Below are positions 1-9,589 of a stretch of 64,000 bases of DNA, piece after piece. Under the pieces are notes generated by a model that searched no databases, was not told the DNA's origin, and was given only the letters and a program-made list of their open reading frames with translations. Source of the stretch: Paenibacillus pabuli (lineage in GTDB: Bacteria > Bacillota > Bacilli > Paenibacillales > Paenibacillaceae); contig NZ_CP073714.1 in assembly GCF_023101145.1 (NCBI RefSeq), positions 4,402,001 through 4,466,000 on the forward strand, written 5' to 3'. The position numbers and the translations under genes are program-made. How positions within the stretch are numbered: position 1 is the stretch's first letter; each line of letters opens with the position of its first letter.

Positions 1-726
1 CAGGATGACAATGGTAGGCTTGATGCCCGGCAAGGTAACATTCCACATTTTTTGATAGCGGTTGGCTCCATCAATATCGGCAGCTTCATACTGTGCTGGG
101 TCAATGGAGGCCATGGCCGCCAAATAAATAATGGTGCTCCATCCGACTTCTTTCCAAATATGAGAACTTGCCACAACGCCCCAGAAATACTTGCCTTCCG
201 TCAGCCACAAGATCGGCTCGTTGATTAAATGCAGTTTAATGAGGATATCGTTGATAATGCCGTCCGAAGCAAGCGATGTTGCTACGATGCCGGTAACGAT
301 AATCCATGATAAGAAGTGAGGCAGATACGAGATGGTTTGTACCGTCCGCTTCCACAGGATCTTCTTGATCTCATTGAGCAGCAATGCCAAAACAATAGCA
401 GTAACGAAACCTAAAATCATGTTGATGACACTCATGGCGAGCGTATTGCGAAGCACACGCAAGAAATTGTCATCGGTGAACAAAAACTGAAAATGCTTAA
501 ATCCTACCCACGTCTGCTGCGAGAAACTCCGGGCCGGTTTATAATCCTGAAAAGCCATCGTCCAACCCCATACAGGCACGTAAGCAAAGACAATAATGTA
601 CGCAAGGAGAGGAACAGACATCCATATGAGCTGTCTCTGTGCTTTGATATTTTGCCAGGTAATCCGCCTAATTTTCGGCTTTTTCTTTGGGCGGAGCGGC
701 TTGGTACCCACTACAATTTCCTCCAT
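1..726 (-). CDS. Sugar ABC transporter permease, LplB type (partial, runs off window start)
   Basis: First 242 codons of an inner-membrane permease of the CUT1/LplB family, which imports oligosaccharides together with an LplA-type lipoprotein. The reading frame is open to base 1, so the C-terminus lies outside the window. The N-terminus is basic (KPKIRRITWQ), followed by a first membrane segment (LIWMSVPLLAYIIVFAYVP), the family-typical AFQDY motif, more membrane segments, and an EAA loop (EAADIDGANRYQKMWNVTLP) near the window edge that contacts the ATPase. The ATG at 726 is preceded by AGGGG. It follows the binding-protein gene at 827-2500 with a terminator-like hairpin between them, the usual arrangement that lowers permease expression relative to the binding protein. 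Substrate is unknown. Family certain, specificity not. Confidence 0.9.
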   Translation of the reverse strand, partial: MEEIVVGTKPLRPKKKPKIRRITWQNIKAQRQLIWMSVPLLAYIIVFAYVPVWGWTMAFQDYKPARSFSQQTWVGFKHFQFLFTDDNFLRVLRNTLAMSVINMILGFVTAIVLALLLNEIKKILWKRTVQTISYLPHFLSWIIVTGIVATSLASDGIINDILIKLHLINEPILWLTEGKYFWGVVASSHIWKEVGWSTIIYLAAMASIDPAQYEAADIDGANRYQKMWNVTLPGIKPTIVIL

Positions 727-787
727 AATATCAGGCCCCTATCCATCTTTATATTGAAAGGAATAACGTCCAGCAATATCAATAAAA

Positions 788-816
788 TCAGGAAGGAAGG
801 TAACCTTCCTTCCTGA
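788..816 (-). terminator. Intercistronic hairpin between binding-protein and permease genes
   Basis: Perfect palindrome with arms TCAGGAAGGAAGG and its complement, followed on the minus strand by TTTTATT. It lies between the stop of the lipoprotein gene and the start of the permease. It probably acts as a partial terminator or 3' stabiliser that sets the binding-protein to permease ratio. Confidence 0.75.
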
Positions 817-826
817 CAACAATTTC

Positions 827-2500
827 TTATTTCACAGACCAGTTATCGATTCTCCACTTCAATACTTCATTGATACGATCTTCATACGCTTTGATATCCA
901 GCTTTTGAATTTCGGAAACGTATTCGCTCCATACACTGCTGAATTCAGACGTGTTAGCCAAAATCGCTTTCGGCAAATATTTGGTTGACAACTCGTTCAA
1001 CTTCGTATTGGCAATCTTGGCTGGAGATCCCTCTACCACATCGACAGACCAAGCAGGGTAAGTCACCGGATTCTCTGGTGGAGCACTGAAGAAATCGACA
1101 TAGCTGTTGAAACCGTAAGCCTTCAAAACTTCCTTATCAAACGGTCTCAAGCTGGCTTCATATTCTTCTGGCTGGTTGCTTGCTGAAGTCGCGTTGCCAT
1201 CGCTAAAGTAACCTTCTATCTTCGGTGCGGTTCCATAAAATGCATCTGCTTTGTTGGCCAGTTTCCAGGCAGCATCCGCTGCATTGTCACGCTGCTCTTG
1301 GGTTTTCATGAAGCGACCTTCATCATTGACGTAATAGTCTTCATCCTGAATGCCCCAAGTGAGTGTCTTTTGCCAATCTTCTTCCATGAGCTTGTCGAGT
1401 GCTTTAATGATTTTCACAGGGTCTTTGGCACTCACGGTAATACCAAAGCCATTGTTCAGATTCAGTGCTGCGCGGTCACGATAATAGTCTTTGGTGCTGC
1501 TGTCATACACGAGCGGGAAACCTACATAAGTGCGTTCAATTTTATCTTGCGTTATGAGTGAATCTTCCGCGCTTTGGAAATTCCAATGTTGATCGAACAT
1601 GCCGAGTACGGACCCACTGGACAATTTGGCCATGTATTGGTCGTAGTTTTGTGCAAACGCTTCCTTATCAAGCAAGCCTTGTGCATTAATTTCATTTAGC
1701 TTCTGATAGTACGTCTTCGCATAATCCTTGTCTGCAAAGATTTCTGCCTTGCCGTCGTTTACAACGACACCCCCGTCATTCGGATGACCGATCAAATGCT
1801 GCGGCGGATTCAGCAAGCCCCAGTTTTTCCAGTCATAGTTCAGGACCTCAAAACCGATGGTCGGCTTGCCGTCAATAGTCGGATATTTCTCTTTGTATTT
1901 CGCGATCAGGTCGAAGTATTCATCCAGTGTTTTTGGAGTCGGGTAACCGAACTCTTTCAACACGGCTTTTTGAATCCAAAATGCAGGTCCGCTGTAGTAG
2001 GTATCAGCCACTTCGCCGTTATATGCACCGTAGTTTGGCATATAGTAGATATGTCCATCATTCGGGTCCTTCATTTGATTCCAGTACTTCTCGTAATGCT
2101 TCTTCAAATTTGGGGCGTGTTCTTCAATCAGATCTTCAAGCGGAATGACTGAACCGGCAGCTGTCAGCTTGGTATCCGCAGAAATCAGATCAGGATAATC
2201 TCCTCCGGCAATCATGACGCCGAGCTTTTGGTTTTTGTCGCCGGCCAAAAATTCAAATTTGAATGTAACGCCAAGCTCATCCTTGATTTTTTTGTAGATT
2301 TTGTTATCAGCGGTTGGCTGTTGTCCGGCCTCGTTCAGAAATACCGAGATTTCTAACGGATTGTCAGTTCCAACCTCACTACCCGTACTGCTCTCTTCCC
2401 CGCTGCCTGCATTGCCACCTGAGCAGCCCGCCAGAACAACGCTCAACGACAGCAACAGTGTTGCTCCCATACGGAAGAATGATTTTTTACTGTCCCCCAT
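827..2500 (-). CDS. Extracellular sugar-binding lipoprotein, LplA-type ABC transporter component
   Basis: 557-residue solute-binding protein of the large LplA/CUT1 class (500-560 aa is usual). The signal peptide ends in the lipobox LAGC (C26), so it is predicted to be lipid-anchored outside the membrane. The mature part begins with a Gly/Ser-rich linker and then a type I binding fold (VTFKFEFLAGDKNQK, MIAGGDYPDL). GGAGGTG lies just upstream of the ATG at 2500. The gene sits between a YesM/YesN sensor pair and an LplB permease, so it is very likely the receptor for the saccharide sensed by that pair. A cre-like site upstream suggests carbon catabolite repression. The ATPase is not encoded here; CUT1 systems of this type commonly share an MsmX-like ATPase. 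Ligand unknown. Confidence 0.93.
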   Translation of the reverse strand: MGDSKKSFFRMGATLLLSLSVVLAGCSGGNAGSGEESSTGSEVGTDNPLEISVFLNEAGQQPTADNKIYKKIKDELGVTFKFEFLAGDKNQKLGVMIAGGDYPDLISADTKLTAAGSVIPLEDLIEEHAPNLKKHYEKYWNQMKDPNDGHIYYMPNYGAYNGEVADTYYSGPAFWIQKAVLKEFGYPTPKTLDEYFDLIAKYKEKYPTIDGKPTIGFEVLNYDWKNWGLLNPPQHLIGHPNDGGVVVNDGKAEIFADKDYAKTYYQKLNEINAQGLLDKEAFAQNYDQYMAKLSSGSVLGMFDQHWNFQSAEDSLITQDKIERTYVGFPLVYDSSTKDYYRDRAALNLNNGFGITVSAKDPVKIIKALDKLMEEDWQKTLTWGIQDEDYYVNDEGRFMKTQEQRDNAADAAWKLANKADAFYGTAPKIEGYFSDGNATSASNQPEEYEASLRPFDKEVLKAYGFNSYVDFFSAPPENPVTYPAWSVDVVEGSPAKIANTKLNELSTKYLPKAILANTSEFSSVWSEYVSEIQKLDIKAYEDRINEVLKWRIDNWSVK

Positions 2501-2529
2501 AAAGCACCTCCAAAGTTTGATCTCATTTA

Positions 2530-2543
2530 TGAAAGCCCTTTCA
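2530..2543. promoter_or_regulatory. cre-like site (CcpA) upstream of the binding-protein gene
   Basis: TGAAAGCCCTTTCA differs at one position from the palindromic cre consensus TGAAAGCGCTTTCA. It lies 30 bases before the lipoprotein start, downstream of a TATAAT-like -10 (2562-2557, minus strand). A roadblock or repression role by CcpA is inferred. Confidence 0.65.
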
Positions 2544-2616
2544 TTTGAATAATTTCATTATAAATTTACATCTCCATGGAAACTATATTCGAATTATAGC
2601 TCTTTCCGAGAAAACC

Positions 2617-4155
2617 TCAGGTTTTCTTGTATTCGTTCGGGGACATATTCATGCGCTTCTCAAATTGTTTCAAAAAATGATGGTAGCTGGCATATCCAAC
2701 CCGTTCTGATATCTCGATATTTTTGTACTGATTTTTCTGAAGCAGCCGACAGGCTTCTTCAATCCTCAGATCATGAAGCATTTCATTAAAGGAGATTCCA
2801 TTTTTGCGTTTCAGTAGTTGTCCCAAGTAGGCGGGATGCAGAAAAAATCGCTCTGCCAACAACTTAATAGTCAGTCCCTCCCGAAAATGAGCATGAATAT
2901 AATCATTGATATCCTGTACAATGCCATGTGCTTCGAAAGTGTTCTCCTTGAACAAAAACTCAAAGCAGACTTTGCCGCACGAGTGCAGCATCTCAATCAA
3001 ATCATCAAAAGTAAGTAATGCTTCATCCAGATCAGGGATCTCGAACAAACGATAGGAATGTCTTTCATCCTCTTCCATCTGTGTACCCATGTACGCCCTG
3101 ATTTCATGAAGAAGGTAAATCACAAATTTCCGGGCTTCATCGGGATGCACACGAGTCTCGCGAAAGGACTGCTCAATAAATTCCACCGCAGACCGGTAGG
3201 CGGTATAATCAATCAGCTGAAATGCCCCAAGTACGCGCTCAGACAGTTCTACCTGGTTGTAATGCCTTTGAAAAACGTGGTTTTGGAGTAAGACATACTC
3301 CATTATGCTGTTCCTTTCCACTTCATAAAAGGCATGCAGGAGCGCTTCCTCTGCTGTTATTCGGGAGATGCTGATGCTATTAAGAGAGGATTCGGTTGAG
3401 CCAATCGCCATATATGTACGAAAGCCCGCCAGACGGCGAGCCAGTGCCTCTAATTGTTTTCTTAATTTTCCGCTCGTTGCCTGAGGATCAGGGGAAACAT
3501 CGCCAAACACAATGGATACAAGATCATTTCGCATACGAATGATATAGATCACATTCGGTCCGTTCAGAGCCTCTGCAGCGAGGCTGCTCCACCGGCCATA
3601 TTCCACTTCGGATACCTGAACCAGGCATACATTCCATGCTTGAGCTGACCGGGACAGAGACTCCATCAGTTCAGCACCTTCTCCAGAAAGCACTTTTCCC
3701 AGTAAAGCCTCCTTCATCGTCAACATTTCCTGCTCTCTTAATGCAATCTGCCCAATATATAGTTGTTCTTGCTCCTTGATCAGTTCCAGTCCCATTCTGC
3801 GCACCTCGGATTCTGCCTGCTCCTCTTCCAATGGTTTTAACAGATAACCGGAAACCTTAAATTTAAGCGCCTTTCGTGCAAACTCAAAATCACTGTACCC
3901 CGTGAGAATAATGAACTTGGTCGACCAGCCGCCTCTGCGCCGCCATTCTTCAATCATCTCCAGTCCATCCATCACTGGCATACGAATGTCAACCATAACA
4001 AGATCTGGCTTCAGCTCTTCCAGTTGTTTTAATCCCTCTGCACCATTTCCGGCCAAGCCGCACACCTCAAAACCAAGATTCTCCCATGGAATCCAGAGCT
4101 GCAAGCCCTCCAGCGCCCATGGCTCGTCATCGATCAGCAGCACTTTAAATGCCAT
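2617..4155 (-). CDS. YesN-type response regulator, REC + AraC DNA-binding domain
   Basis: 512-residue two-component response regulator. Residues 1-120 form a receiver domain with the acidic pair D9/D10, phospho-acceptor D56 (VMVDIRMP) and a K in the YLLKP motif near 107. The middle is a poorly conserved linker. Residues from about 405 hold a two-helix-turn-helix AraC domain ending in the typical SPNEYKK. It overlaps the sensor kinase gene by the TAATG arrangement (stop and start share base 4155), so the two are translationally coupled and form a cognate pair. It most likely activates the binding-protein/permease genes downstream. Family assignment is firm; the inducing sugar is unknown. Confidence 0.93.
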   Translation of the reverse strand: MAFKVLLIDDEPWALEGLQLWIPWENLGFEVCGLAGNGAEGLKQLEELKPDLVMVDIRMPVMDGLEMIEEWRRRGGWSTKFIILTGYSDFEFARKALKFKVSGYLLKPLEEEQAESEVRRMGLELIKEQEQLYIGQIALREQEMLTMKEALLGKVLSGEGAELMESLSRSAQAWNVCLVQVSEVEYGRWSSLAAEALNGPNVIYIIRMRNDLVSIVFGDVSPDPQATSGKLRKQLEALARRLAGFRTYMAIGSTESSLNSISISRITAEEALLHAFYEVERNSIMEYVLLQNHVFQRHYNQVELSERVLGAFQLIDYTAYRSAVEFIEQSFRETRVHPDEARKFVIYLLHEIRAYMGTQMEEDERHSYRLFEIPDLDEALLTFDDLIEMLHSCGKVCFEFLFKENTFEAHGIVQDINDYIHAHFREGLTIKLLAERFFLHPAYLGQLLKRKNGISFNEMLHDLRIEEACRLLQKNQYKNIEISERVGYASYHHFLKQFEKRMNMSPNEYKKT

Positions 4156-5984
4156 TATTCCCTTCCTCCTTTTCCACCCTGATGCTCCAGCAGTTCCAAT
4201 GGAATTTCGAAGGATACCTCTGTCCCCTCATCCATTCTGCTTACCAGGCTAAAACTCACTTTATCGTCATAATACAATTCAAGACGGCGATATACATTGC
4301 GTATACCAATATTGTTATCTCCGTTCTCCTCCTTGCTCCGCATATGATAAAGAACCTCTTGCAGCCGCTCCCTGTCCATGCCCTTGCCATTATCGGATAC
4401 AACGACACGAAGGCGCTCGTTCACAATTTCGGCTCGAATCTTAACATAGCCAAGCCCTTCAATGGCCTGTATACCATGTTTGCAAGCATTCTCTGCCAAT
4501 TGCTGAATGCTCATTTTTGGTATCTTATACTGCCGTGTCTCGTCGCTGATATCAATGTGGTATTCGAACTTGTCCCGGAAACGGAATTTTTCAATTCCCA
4601 GGTACATGACCGTAAAACTCATTTCCTCTTCGAGAGTGACCACATCATCCTTCCAATTCAGAAGACGGCGAAGCAGCTTGGACAGGTCCTTGATAATATC
4701 CTTCACATCTGCATAATTGTTTTTGGTGCTGACCACAAGTAGCGCATTGAGCGTATTGAACAGAAAATGCGGATTCATCTGGCTTTGCAGCAAGTTCAAC
4801 TCAGCGCGAACGCGCTCGGCCTCCTGACTTCGCTGCTGAATTTCAAGCTTGTACACATTATTGATCAGGGAATGAATCTGAGCAGTCATCATATTGAAAT
4901 TACGAATCAGGTGACCTATCTCATCCTGCCCGCCATCAATGTTGATCAGATCAAATTTTTCATTCCCTACTTTTTGCATGTGTCTGGACAGACGCTTCAC
5001 TCGATAATTGTATGAACGCAGCATGACATAGATAAAGATGGAGGTAAGCAAAGTAATAATGCCGGCCAACATGCCGAAATAAAGCTGCATGGATAACATC
5101 GCTTCCTTGACACGTGTTTCCTGGGGTACCCCGATCAGCTTCCAGCCTTTCACATAGCTGGCGTTTCCAATCGGAACGATATGTAAATCCTTGTCTTCCG
5201 CTTTGCTCATATTAAACAATGCATAATCGCTATCCACCTCGCCCTGATATTTGTCATCTGCGGACACGATAATCTGATTTTGGGCGTTGACCAGATACAG
5301 ATCCAGCGAACTTTTCTCTCTCGCAATAACGTCATAGAACCGATTAAGATAAAAATCTATGCGTACTAACTTCTCGTAAGAGTTATCTGCGTTGTAATAG
5401 TCCATTTTTTCGATCACACTAAAATACGACGAAGTTGCCGCCCGATCATTTGCTGCCTGATCGCGATAAGCGAGCACACTCAGTGATTCCCCCGCCGTTT
5501 CCCATTGCCTGAACCAGGCGCTTTCGTGCATTGAACTGTCCAAATAATAATAATCCCCGCCCGGTACAATAGTGGGATTGTCAGTGTAGATGCCAATACG
5601 TTGGATCTGATTATTCACAGGAATATAGGAAGTCACCCGATGGCGAAGCTGTTCATCGAATGTACTGTAGAAATCCAGCTGGCCGTCGTATACCCGATCC
5701 ATGGATTCGGATAAAAGCTTGTCCGTGATCAAGGCGTGACTGACAGCTATGCCCCCGTCAATCATAGTGTGAATGTCTTTTCTGGCCCTTTCCAGCGATA
5801 TTTGCAAATTCTGTTCTTCCCGCTCCCTGATCAGCCCGGACATCCGATCCATGAACAGATAATTGCTTGCTACGATGGGGAGCAAAATACCGATAACATA
5901 TATCAGCATAAATTTGTAATTCAAAGGAATATTGTTCACGATGCCGCGTAACCGGAATTTCTTAAACATATCTGTGATCGCCAT
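4155..5984 (-). CDS. YesM-type sensor histidine kinase
   Basis: 609-residue membrane kinase. It has membrane segments at about 24-44 and 300-322 that flank an extracellular sensor domain of about 250 residues. A HAMP region follows (about 325-375), then the His-kinase domain with phospho-accepting H406 in QMNPHFLFNTLNAL, and an HATPase_c domain (N-box ENACKHGI, G-box DNGKGM). This is the LytS/YesM class that senses extracellular saccharides. It lies between two YesN regulators: the downstream one overlaps it, and the upstream one ends 28 bases before its start. The presence of one kinase and two regulators raises the question of which is the true partner. ATG at 5984. Confidence 0.94.
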   Translation of the reverse strand: MAITDMFKKFRLRGIVNNIPLNYKFMLIYVIGILLPIVASNYLFMDRMSGLIREREEQNLQISLERARKDIHTMIDGGIAVSHALITDKLLSESMDRVYDGQLDFYSTFDEQLRHRVTSYIPVNNQIQRIGIYTDNPTIVPGGDYYYLDSSMHESAWFRQWETAGESLSVLAYRDQAANDRAATSSYFSVIEKMDYYNADNSYEKLVRIDFYLNRFYDVIAREKSSLDLYLVNAQNQIIVSADDKYQGEVDSDYALFNMSKAEDKDLHIVPIGNASYVKGWKLIGVPQETRVKEAMLSMQLYFGMLAGIITLLTSIFIYVMLRSYNYRVKRLSRHMQKVGNEKFDLINIDGGQDEIGHLIRNFNMMTAQIHSLINNVYKLEIQQRSQEAERVRAELNLLQSQMNPHFLFNTLNALLVVSTKNNYADVKDIIKDLSKLLRRLLNWKDDVVTLEEEMSFTVMYLGIEKFRFRDKFEYHIDISDETRQYKIPKMSIQQLAENACKHGIQAIEGLGYVKIRAEIVNERLRVVVSDNGKGMDRERLQEVLYHMRSKEENGDNNIGIRNVYRRLELYYDDKVSFSLVSRMDEGTEVSFEIPLELLEHQGGKGGRE

Positions 5985-6012
5985 CCTTCATTCGTTACTT
6001 TTCAATTCGCAT

Positions 6013-7539
6013 CTAGGGTTGTTTTCGATATGCAGAAGGCGCCATGCCCGTCATTCGCTTGAACTGACTTACAAAATAGTCGGCATTGGGATAACCAGAA
6101 TTGACTGCTACTTCGGCTATGCTGGAACAGCTCTGACGCAAAAGTCTCTTGGCCTCCTCAATACGTTTATCATTCAGATATTCCCGGAAGGATTTTCCAG
6201 TATGCTGTTTGAAAGCTTGCCCTAAGTAGTTGGCATTCATATGAAATTTCTGTGCAAGTTCCTGAAGCTGCAGCTTCTCCCGAAACTCTTGATTAACATA
6301 CTGAACCACACGAAAAATCGTGCTGCATTTCATTTCCTTCTGCTGCTCCTGTAACGCTCTCAGCGCGTTGAGACTCAACACAAGTGCATAGTCCTGCAAT
6401 TCAGGATAAGAGTCAAGGTTGGTAAAGTCGCCCAATCTGTGCTGCATGTGCAGCACAAATTTGCCCACATCCCCATCCAGCTCCTTCAGTTGTTTGAGAA
6501 CTCCCATTTCAAGGGCAAGCAATTGTAACCGGACATATTCGATATCTGATATAGGCAGTTCCGAGTCAGGATTAACAAGCAGTTCATGCACCTCGTTCTC
6601 TAAACGATCCTCTTCACCCGCTAAAATGGTCCTGAACAGGTTTGTCAATGCTTTGTGATTCACAGTTGCCATATGGGCACCTTGTGGCAGGTCTTGGTCG
6701 TGAATAATGCCGTTTCCTTTTTGATAACGCTTCCATTTTAGCGCGGATAACGCTTTTTCATATGCCGGTCGCATAGCAACTGCACCACCTGAGTGATACC
6801 CAAATGCCACAATGATGGAAGCATGGTCGGAGTACATCTCATACAGATTTCTCCCTATCGTCTCAAGCCGATTCAGTGAATCTTTGATCTCAGCAGCAAA
6901 CACACCAATTCTTTCTTCAGCATCTATAAAAGGTTCATACAAATGATCACCGGCAAAATGCTGTACCCACGACATAACATCCTCTTTGCCAGTATCCGTC
7001 TCAATCAAAAGACAGGCCATGTTCTCATGACCTTCCATTTGCAGTATGCTCTCCACTTCCGCTTGCAGTTCACTGCTGTCTTCGCCCTGAAACAGCCGGT
7101 TGAACAAACCATTTACATACAAGGCACGCTCGTGTTGATGCAATTTCTCTGAAGCACGCTCATTTTTAATTTTACTACTCATCTGCTCTAATATGGTTTC
7201 TATCTCAAACTCATCAATGGGTTTGAGCAAATAATCCTCAACACGCTGTTCCAGTGCTGTTTTCGCATATTCAAAGTTATCGTATCCGCTTAGTATGATG
7301 AATCGCGGCGGTTTGGCCAGTTTCTGTATAGAACGGTCAATTAGCTCAAGTCCACTTACAGAAGGCATATGAATATCTGTAAACACCAGATCTGGCTGAA
7401 GATCCTCAATAATGTCCCAAGCGGTGTTTCCATTCTCAGCCTCTCCACAGATTTGAAAACCGTATTTGTTCCAATCTACCATGATTCTTAAACCTTCCAG
7501 CACCCATGGCTCATCATCCACCAACAAAACATTCATCAT
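6013..7539 (-). CDS. Second YesN-type response regulator, REC + AraC
   Basis: 508-residue response regulator with receiver domain (D8/D9, phospho-acceptor D55 in LVFTDIHMP, YLLKP lysine), a long central linker and a C-terminal AraC domain (LGQAFKQHTGKSFREYL, ending in APSAYRKQ). The frame is open to 7602, but the start at 7539 (MMNVLLVDDEPW) is preferred because GGGGGGAAA lies directly before it and homology begins there. It lies immediately upstream of the YesM kinase and is only distantly similar to the regulator at 2617-4155. It may be the first gene of the sensor/transporter operon. Two regulators around one kinase could give a branched response, or one may serve a kinase elsewhere. Confidence 0.92.
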   Translation of the reverse strand: MMNVLLVDDEPWVLEGLRIMVDWNKYGFQICGEAENGNTAWDIIEDLQPDLVFTDIHMPSVSGLELIDRSIQKLAKPPRFIILSGYDNFEYAKTALEQRVEDYLLKPIDEFEIETILEQMSSKIKNERASEKLHQHERALYVNGLFNRLFQGEDSSELQAEVESILQMEGHENMACLLIETDTGKEDVMSWVQHFAGDHLYEPFIDAEERIGVFAAEIKDSLNRLETIGRNLYEMYSDHASIIVAFGYHSGGAVAMRPAYEKALSALKWKRYQKGNGIIHDQDLPQGAHMATVNHKALTNLFRTILAGEEDRLENEVHELLVNPDSELPISDIEYVRLQLLALEMGVLKQLKELDGDVGKFVLHMQHRLGDFTNLDSYPELQDYALVLSLNALRALQEQQKEMKCSTIFRVVQYVNQEFREKLQLQELAQKFHMNANYLGQAFKQHTGKSFREYLNDKRIEEAKRLLRQSCSSIAEVAVNSGYPNADYFVSQFKRMTGMAPSAYRKQP

Positions 7540-7752
7540 TCTGTTTCCCCCCGTTAATAGTGGTGAGTATGCTGCTTTGCCTCGGACACAAACATTGAAC
7601 ATTGCACACCGAAAAAGTGCACCTATTTAATTATTTAGAGCTTTCAGCTCTTATACAATAGACAATACTTGATTTAGTATCCAAAGCTTTACCTCTTTTA
7701 TAGCGTATTGGTGTAGTCCTCATTTTACGACTGCCTTTGATCAGCAACGGAT

Positions 7753-8106
7753 CTAATCTCTATGAGCAAGGATATTAATTAACTTACCAAATGGATCGCG
7801 GACATAGAATCTGCGAACTCCCCAAGGCTCATCAGTAAGTTCATATTCTATTGTATAACCAGCACTTTTCATACGTTCGTACACTAAATCCACATCATCA
7901 ACTTCAATTGAGAGGTCAGGTGTAGATGTATTGGAGCCACCTTGTGTAGCAATATTTATTTGAACGCTATCCTCTCCAATTAATCCATAAGTTTCAATCC
8001 AACCATGATTCATCAATAAATCAAGTTCGAGCACGTCCTGATAAAAGTTCTTTGCTGCTGGAACGTTTTGCGTATTAATGTTGGTGACAATTCGTTTCAC
8101 CCTCAT
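7753..8106 (-). CDS. VOC (glyoxalase/bleomycin-resistance fold) family protein
   Basis: 117-residue single-domain vicinal-oxygen-chelate protein with paired beta-alpha-beta-beta-beta units. The N-terminal half is VKRIVTNINTQNVPAAKNFY, the second half starts with the dimer-strand motif PDLSIEVDDVD, and it ends in RDPFGKLINIL, the signature end of this fold. Such proteins act as lyases, dioxygenases or drug-binding proteins; the activity cannot be read from the sequence. It stands alone on the minus strand with GAGGTT before the ATG, between two sugar-utilisation clusters, and is not obviously linked to either. Confidence 0.85.
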   Translation of the reverse strand: MRVKRIVTNINTQNVPAAKNFYQDVLELDLLMNHGWIETYGLIGEDSVQINIATQGGSNTSTPDLSIEVDDVDLVYERMKSAGYTIEYELTDEPWGVRRFYVRDPFGKLINILAHRD

Positions 8107-8208
8107 TTGCAGAACCTCGATTCAATTAGTATATTTCCCCACTAAAGAAGCCTCGCCCTTATTTCACATTATCATCTAGTACTATGTTATTCAATCGAAT
8201 TGAACCGT

Positions 8209-8248
8209 AAAAAACCTTGGATCGCCACTGTTTCAAGGGAGCCAAGGT
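8209..8248 (-). terminator. Rho-independent terminator of the DUF5107-GH35-cellulase operon
   Basis: Arms ACCTTGG and CCAAGGT with a 21-base loop, followed on the minus strand by TTTTTT. It lies about 40 bases past the stop of the hydrolase at 8290. The long loop makes it weaker than average. Confidence 0.6.
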
Positions 8249-8289
8249 CTTTTGGATTTTGTTATTAATTTCATTTAAAAAAGCTGCAG

Positions 8290-9576
8290 CTATTGTGATT
8301 CAAGAATGTATCGGTTCCATTTCTGCTGCCAGGCGATATCGTTCCAGAAGGGATGATGCGGTGCACAGTTAGAGCATAAAGTCATTCCCCAGAATCCAAG
8401 AGCCATGCCTTTACGCAGCGAGTATTCTGCAATAAATTTCCCGACAGGCCCTTCCTCGAATCCCGTTAACAGCGGTGTATAACCCACATAACCTTCTCCA
8501 ATAACGACCGGTAACTTGGCATGAACAGCCCATTCGTGAGCTTCCTCCAAACGCATATCTGCCTTTTGCAGCATAGCCAGCTTATGTTTACTATAATTAT
8601 CGTATAAAAAAAGATCCCACTTATCCGGCTCCGCCCAATCATGCATATAGAGCAGTCTTAACCCTACCGGATTTCCTTCCATCCTCCATTCTTGGCCGGG
8701 CGGCAGCGAATACTCTTCAAATGGAGGCGCATCCTTCCGCAGGAGTGATTGGACGAAGGCGCCGGGAAAAGGTGACTGCTCATCATCGAGCCCTGCCGCT
8801 TCGGTTAGTTCATTCAACACCCCTTTGATATACAGATGGAAATGTGCAACCTGTAAATTTCCCGCCACATAACATTTGGGATAGGCTTCATTTAGTGTAT
8901 AGCTTGCGGTCATTAGGATGTCAGGGTGACTCCCTCTAAGAAAACTGACGGCCTCTTCAATATAAGGCTGCATGGCTTCCACCATAGCCGGCACATTGGA
9001 CGTGGCAATGCCTTGAGCAGTTCCTATGGCGGTCAGTTGTCCAAACTCCACCTCATTATGCAGCTCCGCGTAGACGATCTGTTTGTCGTATCCTTCCGCT
9101 TTAATATACCGGATAAGCTGGTCCATGGACCTGGCAATAGCCATAAACCGATTCTCCGGGGCGATGGCAGCCAGTTCGTCGCGCAGCGCGGGAAAGGCCA
9201 GAAAGCTGGGGCTTTGCTGATATTCCCACGAAGACAGCATGATATAACAACCATGGGCCTTGGCCTGTTTGAACAATTCCAGCAAATGCGCATGTCCGTC
9301 CAACTCAGCGCCGCCTCGGCAGTTGTACCAGCGTGTCCGCTGTCCGATCTCTCCAAGGCTTCCAAAGTGTAACGGGCCCTGCCGCTTGCCTTCCGCCGTG
9401 AACAATAAAAAGGGCATCGCACAGATTCGAATCGTATTGTAGCCTCTCTCCACCGCTTCCTTAAATCTAGCCTCAAGGTCGCTATAGGGCTCACCCGGTA
9501 AGGTCATGGTGTACCAGGAGAAATCCCACATCGTAATAGTCAGTTTGTGCGGTAAATGGTTTAGTGATGAACTCAT
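8290..9576 (-). CDS. Cellulase-like glycoside hydrolase (clan GH-A type fold)
   Basis: 428-residue cytoplasmic protein resembling the 'sugar-binding cellulase-like' family. It has no signal peptide. A TIM-barrel start is visible (TITMWDFSWYTMTLPGEPY). The candidate acid/base is E175 in ELHNEVEFG (the Asn-Glu pair at the end of strand 4), and the candidate nucleophile is E361 in PVVIGEGYVGY (strand 7). These two glutamates are the hallmark of retaining clan-A hydrolases. It is the last gene of a three-gene operon, 13 bases after a GH35 beta-galactosidase, so it likely cleaves an imported oligosaccharide or glycoside together with that enzyme. The exact substrate is not predictable. Confidence 0.82.
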   Translation of the reverse strand: MSSSLNHLPHKLTITMWDFSWYTMTLPGEPYSDLEARFKEAVERGYNTIRICAMPFLLFTAEGKRQGPLHFGSLGEIGQRTRWYNCRGGAELDGHAHLLELFKQAKAHGCYIMLSSWEYQQSPSFLAFPALRDELAAIAPENRFMAIARSMDQLIRYIKAEGYDKQIVYAELHNEVEFGQLTAIGTAQGIATSNVPAMVEAMQPYIEEAVSFLRGSHPDILMTASYTLNEAYPKCYVAGNLQVAHFHLYIKGVLNELTEAAGLDDEQSPFPGAFVQSLLRKDAPPFEEYSLPPGQEWRMEGNPVGLRLLYMHDWAEPDKWDLFLYDNYSKHKLAMLQKADMRLEEAHEWAVHAKLPVVIGEGYVGYTPLLTGFEEGPVGKFIAEYSLRKGMALGFWGMTLCSNCAPHHPFWNDIAWQQKWNRYILESQ

Positions 9577-9589
9577 ACTATGCCCCCTA

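Noticed and set aside
493..816. 107-codon plus-strand frame at the left edge
   Set aside because: It is the antisense of the LplB permease gene, which has clear permease motifs; no ribosome site or homology.
7603..7752. Short hairpin GAGCTTTCAGCTC region upstream of the second YesN gene
   Set aside because: Stem too short and no T-tract; no riboswitch features seen.
9033..9494. 153-codon minus-strand frame inside the cellulase-like gene
   Set aside because: Out-of-frame shadow of a well-supported hydrolase; Arg/Cys-rich composition typical of shifted frames.
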